Shown: positions 16,916 to 25,820 of the stretch, in pieces
Position numbering within the stretch: the first letter of the stretch is position 1
How the letters are laid out: each line of letters starts with the position of its first letter
Origin: Desulfovibrionales bacterium
GTDB lineage: Bacteria > Desulfobacterota > QYQD01
Assembly (NCBI GenBank): GCA_028715605.1
Contig: JAQURM010000001.1
Span: 364,001-428,000, forward strand
Direction of reading: 5' to 3'
Length of the DNA: 64,000 nt
Program-made: the position numbers and the translations under genes
Notes under the pieces: generated by a model
Seen by the model: the letters and a program-made list of their open reading frames with translations, nothing else
Told to the model about the DNA's origin: nothing
Databases searched by the model: none

Positions 16916-18100
16916 ATGAAGAAAAGTATCAGGAGGTTTTGGGGGTACAAATTCTGGTTTGTAGCGGCCGTGTTAGCCGGTATAGCTTTCGTCATACCGG
17001 CGGCCTGGGCCGAGGATGGGGTGACAGACAGCGAGGTGGTCATTGGACAGTGTGCGGCCCTGGAAGGCCCGGCAGCCGGGCTGGGGACGGGCATGAACGT
17101 GGGTATGAAGGCTTGTCTGGATGAGGTCAATGCCAAAGGCGGCATCAATGGACGCAAGATAAAGTTTATAGCCGGCAACGACGGTTATGAACCGGACAAG
17201 ACCGTGGACTGCACCCTTAACATGATCGAAAACGAAAAGGTCTTTGCCCTGGCCGGCTATGTGGGGACGCCGACCGGCAAGGCCGCCCTGCCTATCGTAC
17301 AGGAGATGAAGGTCCCCCTGGTGGGACTCTTTACCGGGGCCGGACTACTCCGGAACCCGGTCTCGCGGTATATCATTAATATCCGGGCCTCTTATGACGA
17401 TGAGACCGAGGCCCTGGTGGAGAGGATAACCAGCGACCTGGGAATAAAGGACATAGCGGTATTTTACCAGGATGACGCCTTCGGGCTGGCCGGTCTGAGC
17501 GGGACGGAAAAGGCCCTTAAAAAACGCGGGTTGAAATTGGCTGGTACGGGGACTTTTGCCCGCAATACCGAAGCGGTCAAGGGAGGCCTGGCCGCCGTAA
17601 TGGCGGCAAAGCCGGGGGCGGTGGTTATGGTCGGCCCCTATAAACCGATCGCAGCCTTTGTGAAAGAGGCCAAGGCCGCCGGGTTTAATCCGGTTCTGGC
17701 TACCATTTCGTTTGTCGGCACCGAGAATCTGATAAAGGAGTCAGGCGATGCGGCCAATGGGATCATTATCTCCCAGGTAGTCCCTTCACCGGATGACACC
17801 TCTATACCCGTAGTCCGGGATTTCCAGGCAGCGCTTAAAAAGTCCTTCCCCAATGAGGCGCCCTCCTATGTCAGATTAGAAGGGTATGTAACCGCCCGGG
17901 TGCTTACTACAGCTTTAGAAAAGGCCGGCGCGGCCCTTACCCGGGAAGGATTGATCGACACTATTGAGTCTATGTCCAATACGGACATCGGCGGTATGAG
18001 TGTATCTTTCAGCAAGGATAACCATCAGGGATTAAACAAGGTCTATATGACCCAGGTGGGTGGTGGAAAGGCCAAGCCGGTGGCCAAGGTGTCTAAATAG
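16916..18100 (+). CDS. Periplasmic binding protein, branched-chain amino acid (LivK) type
   Basis: 394 residues with signal peptide (basic MKKSIRRFW, hydrophobic FVAAVLAGIAFVIPAA, cleavage after AWA). The two-lobed type I periplasmic binding fold is shown by VVIGQCAALEGPAAGLG, ACLDEVNAKGGINGRKI and the lobe 2 segment PSYVRLEGYVTARVL. Family members bind amino acids, amides or aromatic acids. No ABC permease or ATPase gene is nearby; instead a chemoreceptor gene follows and a second binding protein after that, so it may feed ligand information to the receptor rather than a transporter. AGGGAGG lies 10 bases before the ATG. Confidence 0.85.
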   Translation: MKKSIRRFWGYKFWFVAAVLAGIAFVIPAAWAEDGVTDSEVVIGQCAALEGPAAGLGTGMNVGMKACLDEVNAKGGINGRKIKFIAGNDGYEPDKTVDCTLNMIENEKVFALAGYVGTPTGKAALPIVQEMKVPLVGLFTGAGLLRNPVSRYIINIRASYDDETEALVERITSDLGIKDIAVFYQDDAFGLAGLSGTEKALKKRGLKLAGTGTFARNTEAVKGGLAAVMAAKPGAVVMVGPYKPIAAFVKEAKAAGFNPVLATISFVGTENLIKESGDAANGIIISQVVPSPDDTSIPVVRDFQAALKKSFPNEAPSYVRLEGYVTARVLTTALEKAGAALTREGLIDTIESMSNTDIGGMSVSFSKDNHQGLNKVYMTQVGGGKAKPVAKVSK

Positions 18101-18215
18101 TCAATAGTCATTGGTCACTGGTCATTCATAAAATCTCCCCTGACCCTTCTTTTACAAAGAGGGGGATAAAGTAACCCCCTTTGGAAAAGGGGGGCTGGGG
18201 GGATTTTATGAACAA
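18101..18215. repeat. Repeat block upstream of the DUF559 gene
   Basis: GTCATTGGTCACTGGTCA (18101-18127) followed by a C/G-rich block (18129-18207). The inserted gene's start codon lies 9 bases after the block. Confidence 0.8.
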
Positions 18216-18566
18216 ATGCTTCCTTATGATAAACAGCTAAAGCCGTTATCCCAACAGCTGAGGAAACATATGACGGCTGCGAAAAATCTGCTTTGGTCGA
18301 AACTGAGACGGAAGCAGTTGAAAGGGTATCAATTTTATCGGCAAAAGACTATCGGAAAGTACATTGTCGATTTTTACTGTCCCAAGGCACATCTGGTGAT
18401 AGAGCTTGATGGCAGTCAACATTATTCTGAAATCGGAAAAGAAAAAGACAGCATACGAGATGATGTTCTCACAAAGATGGGGATTAAGGTTCTCAGATTT
18501 TCAGATAGGGAGATATTTAAAAACATCGATGGCCTTATGGAAGAAATTTGGAGTCATTTATTATGA
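18216..18566 (+). CDS. DUF559 endonuclease-like protein
   Basis: 116 residues. Matches the DUF559 family (PD-(D/E)xK fold related to Vsr-type nucleases): KLRRKQLKGYQFYRQKTIGKY, then IVDFYCPKAHLVIELDGSQH with the likely catalytic D and E/D, and VLRFSDREIFKNID. Such proteins are widespread and of unproven function. The gene is enclosed by different repeats on both sides (C/G block before; GTCATTGGTCATT...GACCAGTGACCAATGACC after, 18569-18616) and breaks the space between a binding-protein gene and a chemoreceptor gene, which suggests it was inserted as a unit. No strong ribosome site; ATG at 18216 is preceded by TTTATGAACAA. Confidence 0.85.
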   Translation: MLPYDKQLKPLSQQLRKHMTAAKNLLWSKLRRKQLKGYQFYRQKTIGKYIVDFYCPKAHLVIELDGSQHYSEIGKEKDSIRDDVLTKMGIKVLRFSDREIFKNIDGLMEEIWSHLL

Positions 18567-18635
18567 CCTAGTCATTGGTCATTAATTCCATTGACCAGTG
18601 ACCAATGACCGGTGACTCTCTTATAGGAGACAAAA
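18567..18635. repeat. GTCATTGGTCA / TGACCAATGAC repeat downstream of DUF559 gene
   Basis: Inverted pair of the same motif as at 18101, 15392 and 28015. It ends a few bases before the ribosome site TAGGAGA of the MCP gene. Confidence 0.75.
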
Positions 18636-21032
18636 ATGACCATTAAAAGAAAGCTTTTCCTCTTGGTAGCCCTGCTCCTCGTGGCCGTGGCCGGGGTGGG
18701 TACGGTGGGCTTTTTTGCCGTGCGCATGGTAAGCGGCAAAATCTACTATCTGACCCGGGAGTCGTCACCCCTCCAGGTAAAGATGGTCAATCTCCAGCAG
18801 GGGTTTGAAAAGGTGGCGGCCAACTTTACGCAGATGGCCCTGACTACTTCAGCAGCGGAACTTGCCGCGATTCGTAAGGATACGGATAAGGCATTATCCC
18901 AGGTCAATGCCACAGTTCAAGGTCTGACCAAATTAAAGGCGGGTATCGATGAGAAGGTGGTCGAGGACATAGAAAAAGCCTATAAACAATTGACTATTAT
19001 GGGCGAAGAAAGGCTGCAATGTATGAATAAGGTGGCCGCGGCCAATGAGCAGCTCCGGTCGGGCATTGCCGGGGTGGTCGGGGAGGTCGGAAGGCTCGAT
19101 GCCGCCATGCAAAGAATGCAAAAGGATAGTTATGCCTCGGTTGAAAAATCCAAAGAGGCGAGCCTGAAGGCCAATACCCTCATTAAGCGAATGCTGGTAA
19201 TTCAAGAAAGGTTAAGCAGCGTCAAGACATTGATTATGCAGGTAGATATGATATTCAATCGCTTCAAGCTGAACCCGCTTAAAGATAAGATGCGGGCTGA
19301 GGTGGATAGGATGCGGGCTGAGGCAGACGGCATGGAAATGGCCATTGGAAAGGGTGGATTGGCCGGTCAGATAAAGGAATTCGTTGAGGAAATAGAAAAG
19401 GGATTTTCAGGGGATGCCGGACTCCTCGCCACCCGAGCCAGCATAATCGCTGATCCAACGTCTGATGCGCTCAGCCAGGCGTATGAGAAAAAAAGCGGAG
19501 AGATGACAAAGAAAATTGAGGGGCTCGGCAACAAACTTGCCGGCGAAATAGATAAATTAGATCTGGTTGTTCCCCAGGAAAACCAGAAGATGGGCAACTC
19601 CATTCGTCTGGTTACCTCGGTAGGGCAGATATCAGGTGCCAGCGCAAATATAGCCATTCTGGCCCGAACCATAGAAAGTACCTCCAAACAGATTATGCTG
19701 GCCGGTTCTGCTGACGAGGCAGGCAATCTGAGGACCAGGCTGGAGGGACAGTTTGCGGCAGTGGCGAGAGAGCTGGGCGGTATTAGAAACGGCCTTGGTT
19801 CCATAAGGGCCGGGGCTCAGGCGGCAACGGTAAAGAATGTTGAATCGGCTTTTGCCGGCATGCGGGGGTTATTGTTGAGCAAAGACGGCATCCTGGATCA
19901 GATCTTAAAGAATCTGGCCACCCAGGCCCGTTCTGCCCAGATATTCAGCGAAGCGAAAAAGTTGATTGAAAGGATTGGCCAGGCCAGCGCCGAGAAGACG
20001 CGCTCGGCTGAAGCCGGCCAGGAGAAGGCGGTGGAGGCCGTGGAAAAGGTGGCAGCCATGACCACTACGGCCTTGGCCATTGCCGGTATCATCTCCATAG
20101 CTTTTGGCATTATTGTGGGCGGCTGGATCAGCCGGTCCATTAATACCTATTTAGAAAGGGTTATTTCCGGATTGAACGATTCTTCGGGACAGGTTTCCTC
20201 TGCCGCCGGAGAGGTCTCCGGGGCCTCGCAACAACTGGCCGAAGGGGCCTCGGAACAGGCCGCAGCCCTGGAACAGACCTCGGCCTCTCTCGAAGAGATA
20301 ACGAGCATGACCAAGCAAAATGCGGACAATGCCCAACAGGCCAACATGCTCATGGAAGAGTCAAAGCAGGTCGTAGAAAAGGCCAATAGTTCCATGTCCC
20401 AGATGAGTACTTCTATGCACAACATTTCTGCTGCAGGTGAGGAAATCGGTAAAATTATCAAGACCATCGATGGCATCGCTTTTCAGACCAACCTCCTGGC
20501 GCTCAATGCCGCAGTCGAGGCGGCGCGGGCCGGCGAGGCCGGTATGGGATTTGCCGTAGTGGCGGAGGAGGTAAGGAATCTGGCTAAGCGGGCGGCCGAA
20601 GCGGCAAAGAATACCAGCAACCTGATTGAAGATGTGATTCAAAAGATAGCAGAGGGTTCCGGCCTGGTCAGCGGTACGGAAGCTGACTTCCGGGAAGTGG
20701 CTGCCAGCGCCAAAAAGGTCGCTAATCTGGTGGCAGAGATAGCGGCCGCCTCCCGCGAGCAAAGCCAGGGAATGGACCAGATAAGCAATGCCTTGGGTCA
20801 AATGGACCAGGTAGTGCAAAAGAATGCGGCCAATGCCGAGGAGACCGCTTCTGCCTCCGAAGAATTGAACGCCCAGGCCCATACCCTGCAAGATTATGTA
20901 GATCAACTGTCCGAATTGGTTGGTGGAAAGAATATAAAGAGCATGGAGGGGGGCGAAGAGCCGGACGATTCTCCCAGGGCATCATTTGTTAATAAATTGC
21001 CCGGCATACGCAAGCTGAATTCCGGCGCATGA
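18636..21032 (+). CDS. Methyl-accepting chemotaxis protein with long periplasmic helical domain
   Basis: 798 residues. TM1 at residues ~7-28 ([20 protein letters not shown]), a ~440-residue periplasmic domain predicted mostly helical without recognisable Cache or PAS signature, TM2 near 471-497 ([20 protein letters not shown]). The cytoplasmic part runs straight from TM2 into the methylation/signalling helices; no standard HAMP is visible. The hairpin tip has the CheA/CheW-binding sequence [20 protein letters not shown]. No C-terminal NWETF-type pentapeptide. It lies between two periplasmic binding protein genes with no permeases, so ligand-loaded binding proteins may be its input. No CxxCH motif here, unlike the receptor at 61.4 kb. 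Confidence 0.93.
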   Translation: MTIKRKLFLLVALLLVAVAGVGTVGFFAVRMVSGKIYYLTRESSPLQVKMVNLQQGFEKVAANFTQMALTTSAAELAAIRKDTDKALSQVNATVQGLTKLKAGIDEKVVEDIEKAYKQLTIMGEERLQCMNKVAAANEQLRSGIAGVVGEVGRLDAAMQRMQKDSYASVEKSKEASLKANTLIKRMLVIQERLSSVKTLIMQVDMIFNRFKLNPLKDKMRAEVDRMRAEADGMEMAIGKGGLAGQIKEFVEEIEKGFSGDAGLLATRASIIADPTSDALSQAYEKKSGEMTKKIEGLGNKLAGEIDKLDLVVPQENQKMGNSIRLVTSVGQISGASANIAILARTIESTSKQIMLAGSADEAGNLRTRLEGQFAAVARELGGIRNGLGSIRAGAQAATVKNVESAFAGMRGLLLSKDGILDQILKNLATQARSAQIFSEAKKLIERIGQASAEKTRSAEAGQEKAVEAVEKVAAMTTTALAIAGIISIAFGIIVGGWISRSINTYLERVISGLNDSSGQVSSAAGEVSGASQQLAEGASEQAAALEQTSASLEEITSMTKQNADNAQQANMLMEESKQVVEKANSSMSQMSTSMHNISAAGEEIGKIIKTIDGIAFQTNLLALNAAVEAARAGEAGMGFAVVAEEVRNLAKRAAEAAKNTSNLIEDVIQKIAEGSGLVSGTEADFREVAASAKKVANLVAEIAAASREQSQGMDQISNALGQMDQVVQKNAANAEETASASEELNAQAHTLQDYVDQLSELVGGKNIKSMEGGEEPDDSPRASFVNKLPGIRKLNSGA

Positions 21033-21055
21033 TTGTTTAATCTCATTCGGGTCTA

Positions 21056-21134
21056 ATTCCCCGCAGCTTGCTGCGATAGAAATGTTAAACCCTTAGATAG
21101 ATACCCCGCTGCTTGCGGCGGGGAGCTTCATTAA
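21056..21134. repeat. CCCCGC-TTGC-GCGGGG hairpin repeats
   Basis: Two hairpins, ATTCCCCGCAGCTTGCTGCG and ACCCCGCTGCTTGCGGCGGGG followed by AGCTTCATT. A related hairpin ending GCGGGGAGCTTCAA occurs at 58195-58235. No T-tract follows, so termination is uncertain. Confidence 0.7.
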
Positions 21135-21155
21135 AATGAGACTAAGGAGGAAGTA

Positions 21156-22460
21156 ATGTTTAAAGGAATTTTTAAACGATTAGGCCGGGTTCTGATGATC
21201 TCCTCGATCACCGGGCTGTTTCTGGCCAACACCCTGTCTGTTTCCCTGGCCGGGGCCGATGCGGTGAAGATTGGTTTGAACTATCCTGTAAGCGGGCCGT
21301 ATGCGATTGAGGGTCTGGATCAGTTACGTGCCGCGGAACTCGCTGCGGAGGAGATTAATGCAGCCGGGGGCATCCTGGGAAAGCAGATAGAGCTTATAAA
21401 ACGCGACTCCATGTCAAAATCGGATATCACCACCAAAAACGTTACCGAGTTGATCGACCAAGAAGGCGTGAAGATGGTATTCGGTGGGTCTTCAAGCGCT
21501 GTAGCCATAGCCGCGGCCAAGGTCTGCCAGGAAAAAGGCATCCCATTCTTCGGGACCCTCACCTATTCCAATGAGACTACGTGCGAAGAAGGGCATCGCC
21601 ATACCTTCCGCGAGTGCTACGACGCGTGGATGGGGGCCAAGGCCATATCCAAATACTTAAAGGAAAATTTTGCGGGAAAGAAATATTTTTACATTACCGC
21701 TGATTACACCTGGGGTTGGACTACTGAGGCCTCTGTGAGAAAACTCAGCGGCACCGAGGATACATCGGTGCACAAAGGGGTGAAGATCCCGTTTCCAGGG
21801 GCCACACTGGAGCATTTTACCAAGGCCCTCAACATCGCCCGGATGATAAAGCCCGATGTCCTGGTATTGGTCCTTTTTGGCCGGGACATGTCCTCAGCCA
21901 TCCAGATTGCGACAACCATGGGACTGAAAAAGGATTGCCAGATAGTAGTCCCGAATCTCACCCTGGGCATGGCCGAGGCCGGCGGTCCCAAGGTCATGGA
22001 GGGCGTGATTGGATCTGTTCCCTGGACCTGGAAGATTCCATACAAGCACAATTACCAAAGGGGAAAAGAGTTTGTAGAGAAGTTTGCCGCTAAATACGGC
22101 CGTTATCCCAGCACTTCGGGCGCTTCGGCCTATACAATTCTATACGAATACAAGGGAGCTGCGGAGAGGGCCAAGGGCTTTGATTCACCCGGGGTGATCA
22201 AGGCGATCGAGGGTCACGAGTACACGCTATTGAAGGATAAGCAGATATGGCGCGACTTTGATCACCAGTCCGTGCAAACGGTCTATGCCGTCAGGTGCAA
22301 CCCGGAAGCGGTGGTGGTCGCGGACAAGTACAAATTGGATTATTTTGAGATACTGAGCAGTCTGCCGGGTGAAGAGGCGGCGCGCACCCGCGAGGACTGG
22401 AACGCAGCGCGGCAAGCCGCAGGCAAACCAACCAGTTTGGAGCGCTTGCCGGGAGAATAG
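21156..22460 (+). CDS. Periplasmic binding protein, urea/amide or branched-chain amino acid type
   Basis: 434 residues with signal peptide (LMISSITGLFLANTLSVSLAGA). Type I binding fold: VKIGLNYPVSGPYAIEGLDQ, AAEEINAAGGILGKQIELI, GGSSSAVAIAAAKVCQEKGIP and YFYITADYTWGWTTE. Closest in pattern to the amide/urea-binding branch of the LivK family (the DYxWG segment), though the ligand cannot be fixed. Only moderately similar to the protein at 16.9 kb, so not a recent duplicate. TAAGGAGGAAG just before the ATG. It is the last gene of the binding protein-MCP-binding protein row. Confidence 0.85.
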   Translation: MFKGIFKRLGRVLMISSITGLFLANTLSVSLAGADAVKIGLNYPVSGPYAIEGLDQLRAAELAAEEINAAGGILGKQIELIKRDSMSKSDITTKNVTELIDQEGVKMVFGGSSSAVAIAAAKVCQEKGIPFFGTLTYSNETTCEEGHRHTFRECYDAWMGAKAISKYLKENFAGKKYFYITADYTWGWTTEASVRKLSGTEDTSVHKGVKIPFPGATLEHFTKALNIARMIKPDVLVLVLFGRDMSSAIQIATTMGLKKDCQIVVPNLTLGMAEAGGPKVMEGVIGSVPWTWKIPYKHNYQRGKEFVEKFAAKYGRYPSTSGASAYTILYEYKGAAERAKGFDSPGVIKAIEGHEYTLLKDKQIWRDFDHQSVQTVYAVRCNPEAVVVADKYKLDYFEILSSLPGEEAARTREDWNAARQAAGKPTSLERLPGE

Positions 22461-22489
22461 ACCATTAAGAAATTTCGTCCCAACCGAGT

Positions 22490-22527
22490 GTCGGGTAGCC
22501 AGCGCTTAGCCGGTCTGGCTACCCGAC
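22490..22527. repeat. 12-bp inverted repeat between convergent genes
   Basis: GTCGGGTAGCCA and TGGCTACCCGAC, 14 bases apart, downstream of the binding-protein gene and of marC. It is not followed by a T-run in either direction. One arm-like GGCTACCCGACAC also occurs at 44032-44044. Confidence 0.75.
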
Positions 22528-22566
22528 AACCATTCATACATAGACTTTCTCACGTAGGCAACTATT

Positions 22567-23211
22567 TCAGGAAAACAGGCGCGGGAACATACCCCGAATC
22601 CCGCTGACTACTATCTCTACGGCAATGACGGCCAGGATAAGTCCCATGACCCGGGTCAGGATATTTACCCCGGACCTGCCCAGCACCCGCGCCATGGAAA
22701 CCGACCGGGAAAAGATAACATAAGATATAAGACTGGTCAGCAGACTGGATAGTATTATAAGAAGCTTGGGCGTCCAGCCTTCGTGCTCGCTGCCGAGCAC
22801 AATAACCGTAGTGATGGCCCCGGGGCCGCTCAGCATGGGGATGGCCAGAGGGACGACCGCGATATCTTCCTTTTCCACGCCTTCTTCCTCCTCTTCCGGG
22901 CTGATGCGGATGCGGGCGGGTTTGACCTGGAGCATCTGAATTGCCACCATAAAGAGGATGATGCCGCCGGCTATGCGGAAGGCCGGAACGGTTACGCCGA
23001 AAAAACGGAGGATATGGTGCCCCCCGAAGGTAAAGGCAGCCAGGACAACGAAACAGGTCGCGCAGGCCTTAAAGGCCGTAGCCCGGCGTTTTTCCGGGGG
23101 ATCTCCCTCCGTCATGGTAATGAAGATAGATATGTTGGCCAGGGGATTAACGATGACAAAGATGGAGACGAAGCTGGCTATAAAGAATTTGGCAAGGGCA
23201 GAGATGTCCAT
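22567..23211 (-). CDS. MarC-family inner-membrane protein
   Basis: 214 residues, six hydrophobic segments. Signature VNPLANISIF near the N-terminus and PLAIPMLSGPGAITTVIVL in the middle identify MarC/UPF0056. Between TM3 and TM4 is an acidic loop (SPEEEEEGVEKED). Function of the family is unknown; the old link to multiple antibiotic resistance was not confirmed. It is transcribed alone, convergent with the preceding gene. Confidence 0.9.
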   Translation of the reverse strand: MDISALAKFFIASFVSIFVIVNPLANISIFITMTEGDPPEKRRATAFKACATCFVVLAAFTFGGHHILRFFGVTVPAFRIAGGIILFMVAIQMLQVKPARIRISPEEEEEGVEKEDIAVVPLAIPMLSGPGAITTVIVLGSEHEGWTPKLLIILSSLLTSLISYVIFSRSVSMARVLGRSGVNILTRVMGLILAVIAVEIVVSGIRGMFPRLFS

Positions 23212-23604
23212 TTGTTGTATGATAGCCTTATTTCTTTAAAATCTCAAATCTGAAATTTCAAATCTCGTAACATCTGTCCAAAATAAGATTTTTAAAATCT
23301 CCCCTGACCCTTCTTTTCCAAAGAGGGGGATGTAAATGCCCCCTTTTTCAAAGGGGGAGGTGTTTCGCCTCCCTTTGGAAAAGGGGGGTCGGGAGGGATT
23401 TAAGAATACCTTTTCAAACAGATAACCTGTTACGAAATCTCAAAATACGGAGCGACATCTTCCGGTAAGACCATTAAAACGAAAGTGAATAGCGCTTCAT
23501 TTTATCCTTGACAAAGATACCGCCTAACTATTATGATTGTCCTTCAATTGTTGTCTTTTCGAAGACGTAAAAAATAAACTAAATAATATGGAGGACAGAA
23601 GAAG
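23212..23604. repeat. Gap with C/G repeat and promoter for ppaC
   Basis: A C/G-rich repeat block fills 23297-23402, containing three units (AAGAGGGGGATG, TTCAAAGGGGGAGG, GGAAAAGGGGGG). After it lies the promoter listed next and ribosome site GGAGG at 23591. Confidence 0.8.
23508..23537 (+). promoter_or_regulatory. Sigma-70-type promoter of ppaC
   Basis: TTGACA at 23508-23513 and TATGAT at 23532-23537, 18 bases apart, with the gene start 67 bases further on. Confidence 0.75.
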
Positions 23605-24501
23605 ATGGCAGATGTATACGTAATAGGTCATAAGAGTCCGGATACGGATACGGTATGTTCGGCAATCGCTTACGCCAAGATAAAGGGCTATACCCCGGCC
23701 ACCCTGGGGCCGATCAACGAGGAGACCGCATTTGTGCTCAAGACGTTCGGTGTGCCTGTGCCGGGGGAACTGGGCAGCGCCGAGGGCAAGAAGCTTGTGT
23801 TGGTGGACCATAACGAGGCCAGCCAGTCTCCGGATGACGTCGCTAAAGCGGAAATCATTGAGATTATCGATCATCACAAAATGAATTTTTCCAATCCCAA
23901 CCCTATTGCCATCCTGGTAGAGCCGGTAGGCAGCACGGCCACCATTCTGGCCAAGAAATACAAGGATGTTGTGGCCAAGGATAAGGCTTTGGCCGGTATC
24001 CTGCTGGGTGCGCTCCTTTCCGATACCGTAGTCTTTAAGTCGCCCACTACCACCCAGGAAGACAAGGACGTGGCTGCCGTACTGGCCAAGATAGCCGGTA
24101 TCGACGACATGACGAAGTTTGGCATTGATGTAAAGAAGGCCAAGGCCAATATAGCGGATAAGTCGATTAAAGACGTTATCTTTGCCGACTATAAGAATTT
24201 TGATTTTGCCGGTAAAAAAGTCGGCATCGGCCAGACCGAGGTCGTGGATCTGACCGATGTTTACAACCGCGCCTCCGAGGTCACGAAATTCCTGAACGAT
24301 CTGAAGGCCAAAGAGGGCTATGAGATGGTCATCTTTGTCGCCACGGATATCATAAAGGAAGGCTCCGAGCTGTATTTTGCAGGCGATAAGGCCAAGATTG
24401 AAAAGGCCTTTAATACTAAGGTAGAGGGCGCTTCAGTATATATCCCCGGCCTTATGTCCCGTAAGAAACAGGTCGTGCCGGTAGTAGAAAAGGTATTCTA
24501 A
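23605..24501 (+). CDS. ppaC: Manganese-dependent (family II) inorganic pyrophosphatase
   Basis: 298 residues, usual length for the family (~309). Hydrolyses pyrophosphate to phosphate in the cytoplasm, pulling biosynthetic reactions forward. DHH-family features: GHKSPDTDTVCSAIAYA at the N-terminus, VDHNEASQS, IDHHKM and the C-terminal SRKKQVVP that binds phosphate. Metal ligands His9, Asp13, Asp15, the DHH motif and a later Asp are present. No CBS insert, so not the regulated form. GGAGG lies 9 bases before ATG and a terminator follows 20 bases after stop, so it is a single-gene transcript. Confidence 0.96.
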   Translation: MADVYVIGHKSPDTDTVCSAIAYAKIKGYTPATLGPINEETAFVLKTFGVPVPGELGSAEGKKLVLVDHNEASQSPDDVAKAEIIEIIDHHKMNFSNPNPIAILVEPVGSTATILAKKYKDVVAKDKALAGILLGALLSDTVVFKSPTTTQEDKDVAAVLAKIAGIDDMTKFGIDVKKAKANIADKSIKDVIFADYKNFDFAGKKVGIGQTEVVDLTDVYNRASEVTKFLNDLKAKEGYEMVIFVATDIIKEGSELYFAGDKAKIEKAFNTKVEGASVYIPGLMSRKKQVVPVVEKVF

Positions 24502-24522
24502 ATCGGCGTCGGAAGTTATTGG

Positions 24523-24562
24523 GTAAAGGGATGCCCTTTCCGGGGCATCCCTTTACTTATTT
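24523..24562 (+). terminator. Intrinsic terminator of ppaC
   Basis: 14-bp stem GTAAAGGGATGCCC / GGGCATCCCTTTAC with 6-base loop and the tail TTATTTTTAT. Confidence 0.93.
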
Positions 24563-24572
24563 TTATGGTCGC

Positions 24573-24643
24573 AGACGTAGGGTGGGCTTTGCCCACCATC
24601 ATTGGCGACGCCGCGTGGTTTCGGTGGGCGGAGCCCACCCTAC
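24573..24643. repeat. Palindromic GTAGGGTGGGC repeat, copy 8
   Basis: Directly follows the ppaC terminator. The central part here reads GGCGACGCCGCGTGG, a small variation on the usual GGCGGCGTAGCG. Confidence 0.9.
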
Positions 24644-24677
24644 ATGACTACTCGCTATGCGCTAAACGCTAATAATT

Positions 24678-24857
24678 ATGGATGCATCTAAGTTAAGGAT
24701 ACTTCTCATGCGATTGATACTGTCCGGTATCTTCGCCATCGTCTTTTCACGCCTTTTTTCCTTCCTGCGAAAAGGCCCCTGGGCTGTAGTGGGGATGACC
24801 GCAGCCCTGCTGGGTCTTGTCTACCTGCTTGACTATGCCCGCAAAAAAGACAAGTAA
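24678..24857 (+). CDS. Small two-helix membrane protein
   Basis: 59 residues, too short for the usual ORF cut-off. MDASKLRILLMRLILSG then a hydrophobic segment (LILSGIFAIVFSRLF), a Lys/Pro turn (LRKGPWAVVGM) and a second hydrophobic segment (TAALLGLVYLLDY) ending in ARKKDK. The N-in/C-in orientation is likely from the basic ends. No family is recognised. It lies between repeats at both sides and before the tetrapyrrole cluster, with no good ribosome site seen, so whether it is expressed is uncertain. Confidence 0.45.
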   Translation: MDASKLRILLMRLILSGIFAIVFSRLFSFLRKGPWAVVGMTAALLGLVYLLDYARKKDK

Positions 24858-25125
24858 GTCAGATTCACCGCAAAGGCGCAAAGCTATAAATCCGAAATCC
24901 TAATATCGAAATCCGAAACAAATCCGAAATCAAAATGCTCAAATGACCGAAACATAATTGTTTAGAATTTTGGATTTTGGTCATTTGGTATTGTTTAGGA
25001 TTTCGTGCTTCGAGTTTCGAATTTTCCTCTCTTGTGTCCTCTGCCTCTTTGCGGTGAGGGAAAAATCTTGCCTAAGCTTCCGATTATTGTTACATTACTA
25101 GCTTAAGTCAGACTTTGACTAAGAA
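24858..25125. repeat. Repeat-filled gap before the tetrapyrrole cluster
   Basis: CACCGCAAAGGCGCAAAG at 24864-24890 and TCTTGTGTCCTCTGCCTCTTTGCG in inverse orientation near 25029-25058, separated by short AAATCCGAAATC tandem words. Confidence 0.7.
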
Positions 25126-25815
25126 ATGGGCGGTGAACATTTGCGGTATTATCCCATAAACCTGGATATTAAGGATAAACAATGCCTGGTAATCGGCGGC
25201 GGTAAGGTTGCGGAAAGGAAGGTCGAGACCCTGCTCTCATGCGGCGCCATGGTCAGGGTCATAAGTCCGGAACTTACTCCTTATCTCCAGGGATTGGCCG
25301 GAGAAAAGAGAATAACACATACGGCACGGGGCTATCAGACTGGAGACTTGAACGGGGTGTTTTTAGTGGTGGCCTGCACAGACGACCCGGTCATTAATAC
25401 AGCAGTCAGCAGCGCGGCACAGGAGAAAAATATCCTCTGTAATATTGTGGACAAGCCGAACCTGTGTAATTTCATAGTTCCTTCTATGGTGGCAAGAGGC
25501 GATCTCTTGATTGCCATCTCCACCGCGGGCAAAAGCCCGGCCCTGGCGAAAAAACTGCGCCGGGAGCTGGAAGATGCCTATGGCCGGGAATATGCCGATT
25601 TTCTCAGGCTTATGGGGGCCATCAGGCCCAGGGTGCTGGCTATGGGCCGGCCGCAGTCTGAAAACGAGGCCATTTTCAACCGGATGGTCTATTCAGAGAT
25701 CCTGGACTGGATTCGGGACGGTGACCTGGTACGCATTGACCGCTTTTTGCAAGAAGTCCTGGGGCCGGAATTCGAACTGGCAAACCTTAAGGTAGAGCTA
25801 AAAGCTAAAAGCTAA
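25126..25815 (+). CDS. Precorrin-2 dehydrogenase / sirohydrochlorin ferrochelatase-type protein
   Basis: 229 residues with the NAD-binding GGGKVAERKVETLL, the SPELTPYLQ and VVACTDDPVIN segments, CNIVDKPNLCNFIVPS and the AISTAGKSPALAKKLRREL helix of the Met8/CysG-N family. It oxidises precorrin-2 to sirohydrochlorin and may insert iron, giving siroheme or the alternative heme pathway of sulfate reducers. The domain is alone, without the CysG methyltransferase. The last six residues (ELKAKS) come from AGCTAAAAGCTAAAAGC repeat. The next gene starts 6 bases later, so the three genes here form one operon. Confidence 0.9.
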   Translation: MGGEHLRYYPINLDIKDKQCLVIGGGKVAERKVETLLSCGAMVRVISPELTPYLQGLAGEKRITHTARGYQTGDLNGVFLVVACTDDPVINTAVSSAAQEKNILCNIVDKPNLCNFIVPSMVARGDLLIAISTAGKSPALAKKLRRELEDAYGREYADFLRLMGAIRPRVLAMGRPQSENEAIFNRMVYSEILDWIRDGDLVRIDRFLQEVLGPEFELANLKVELKAKS

Positions 25816-25820
25816 GAAAA

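Noticed and set aside
22490-22527. Hairpin as intrinsic terminator
   Set aside because: No T-tract on either side.
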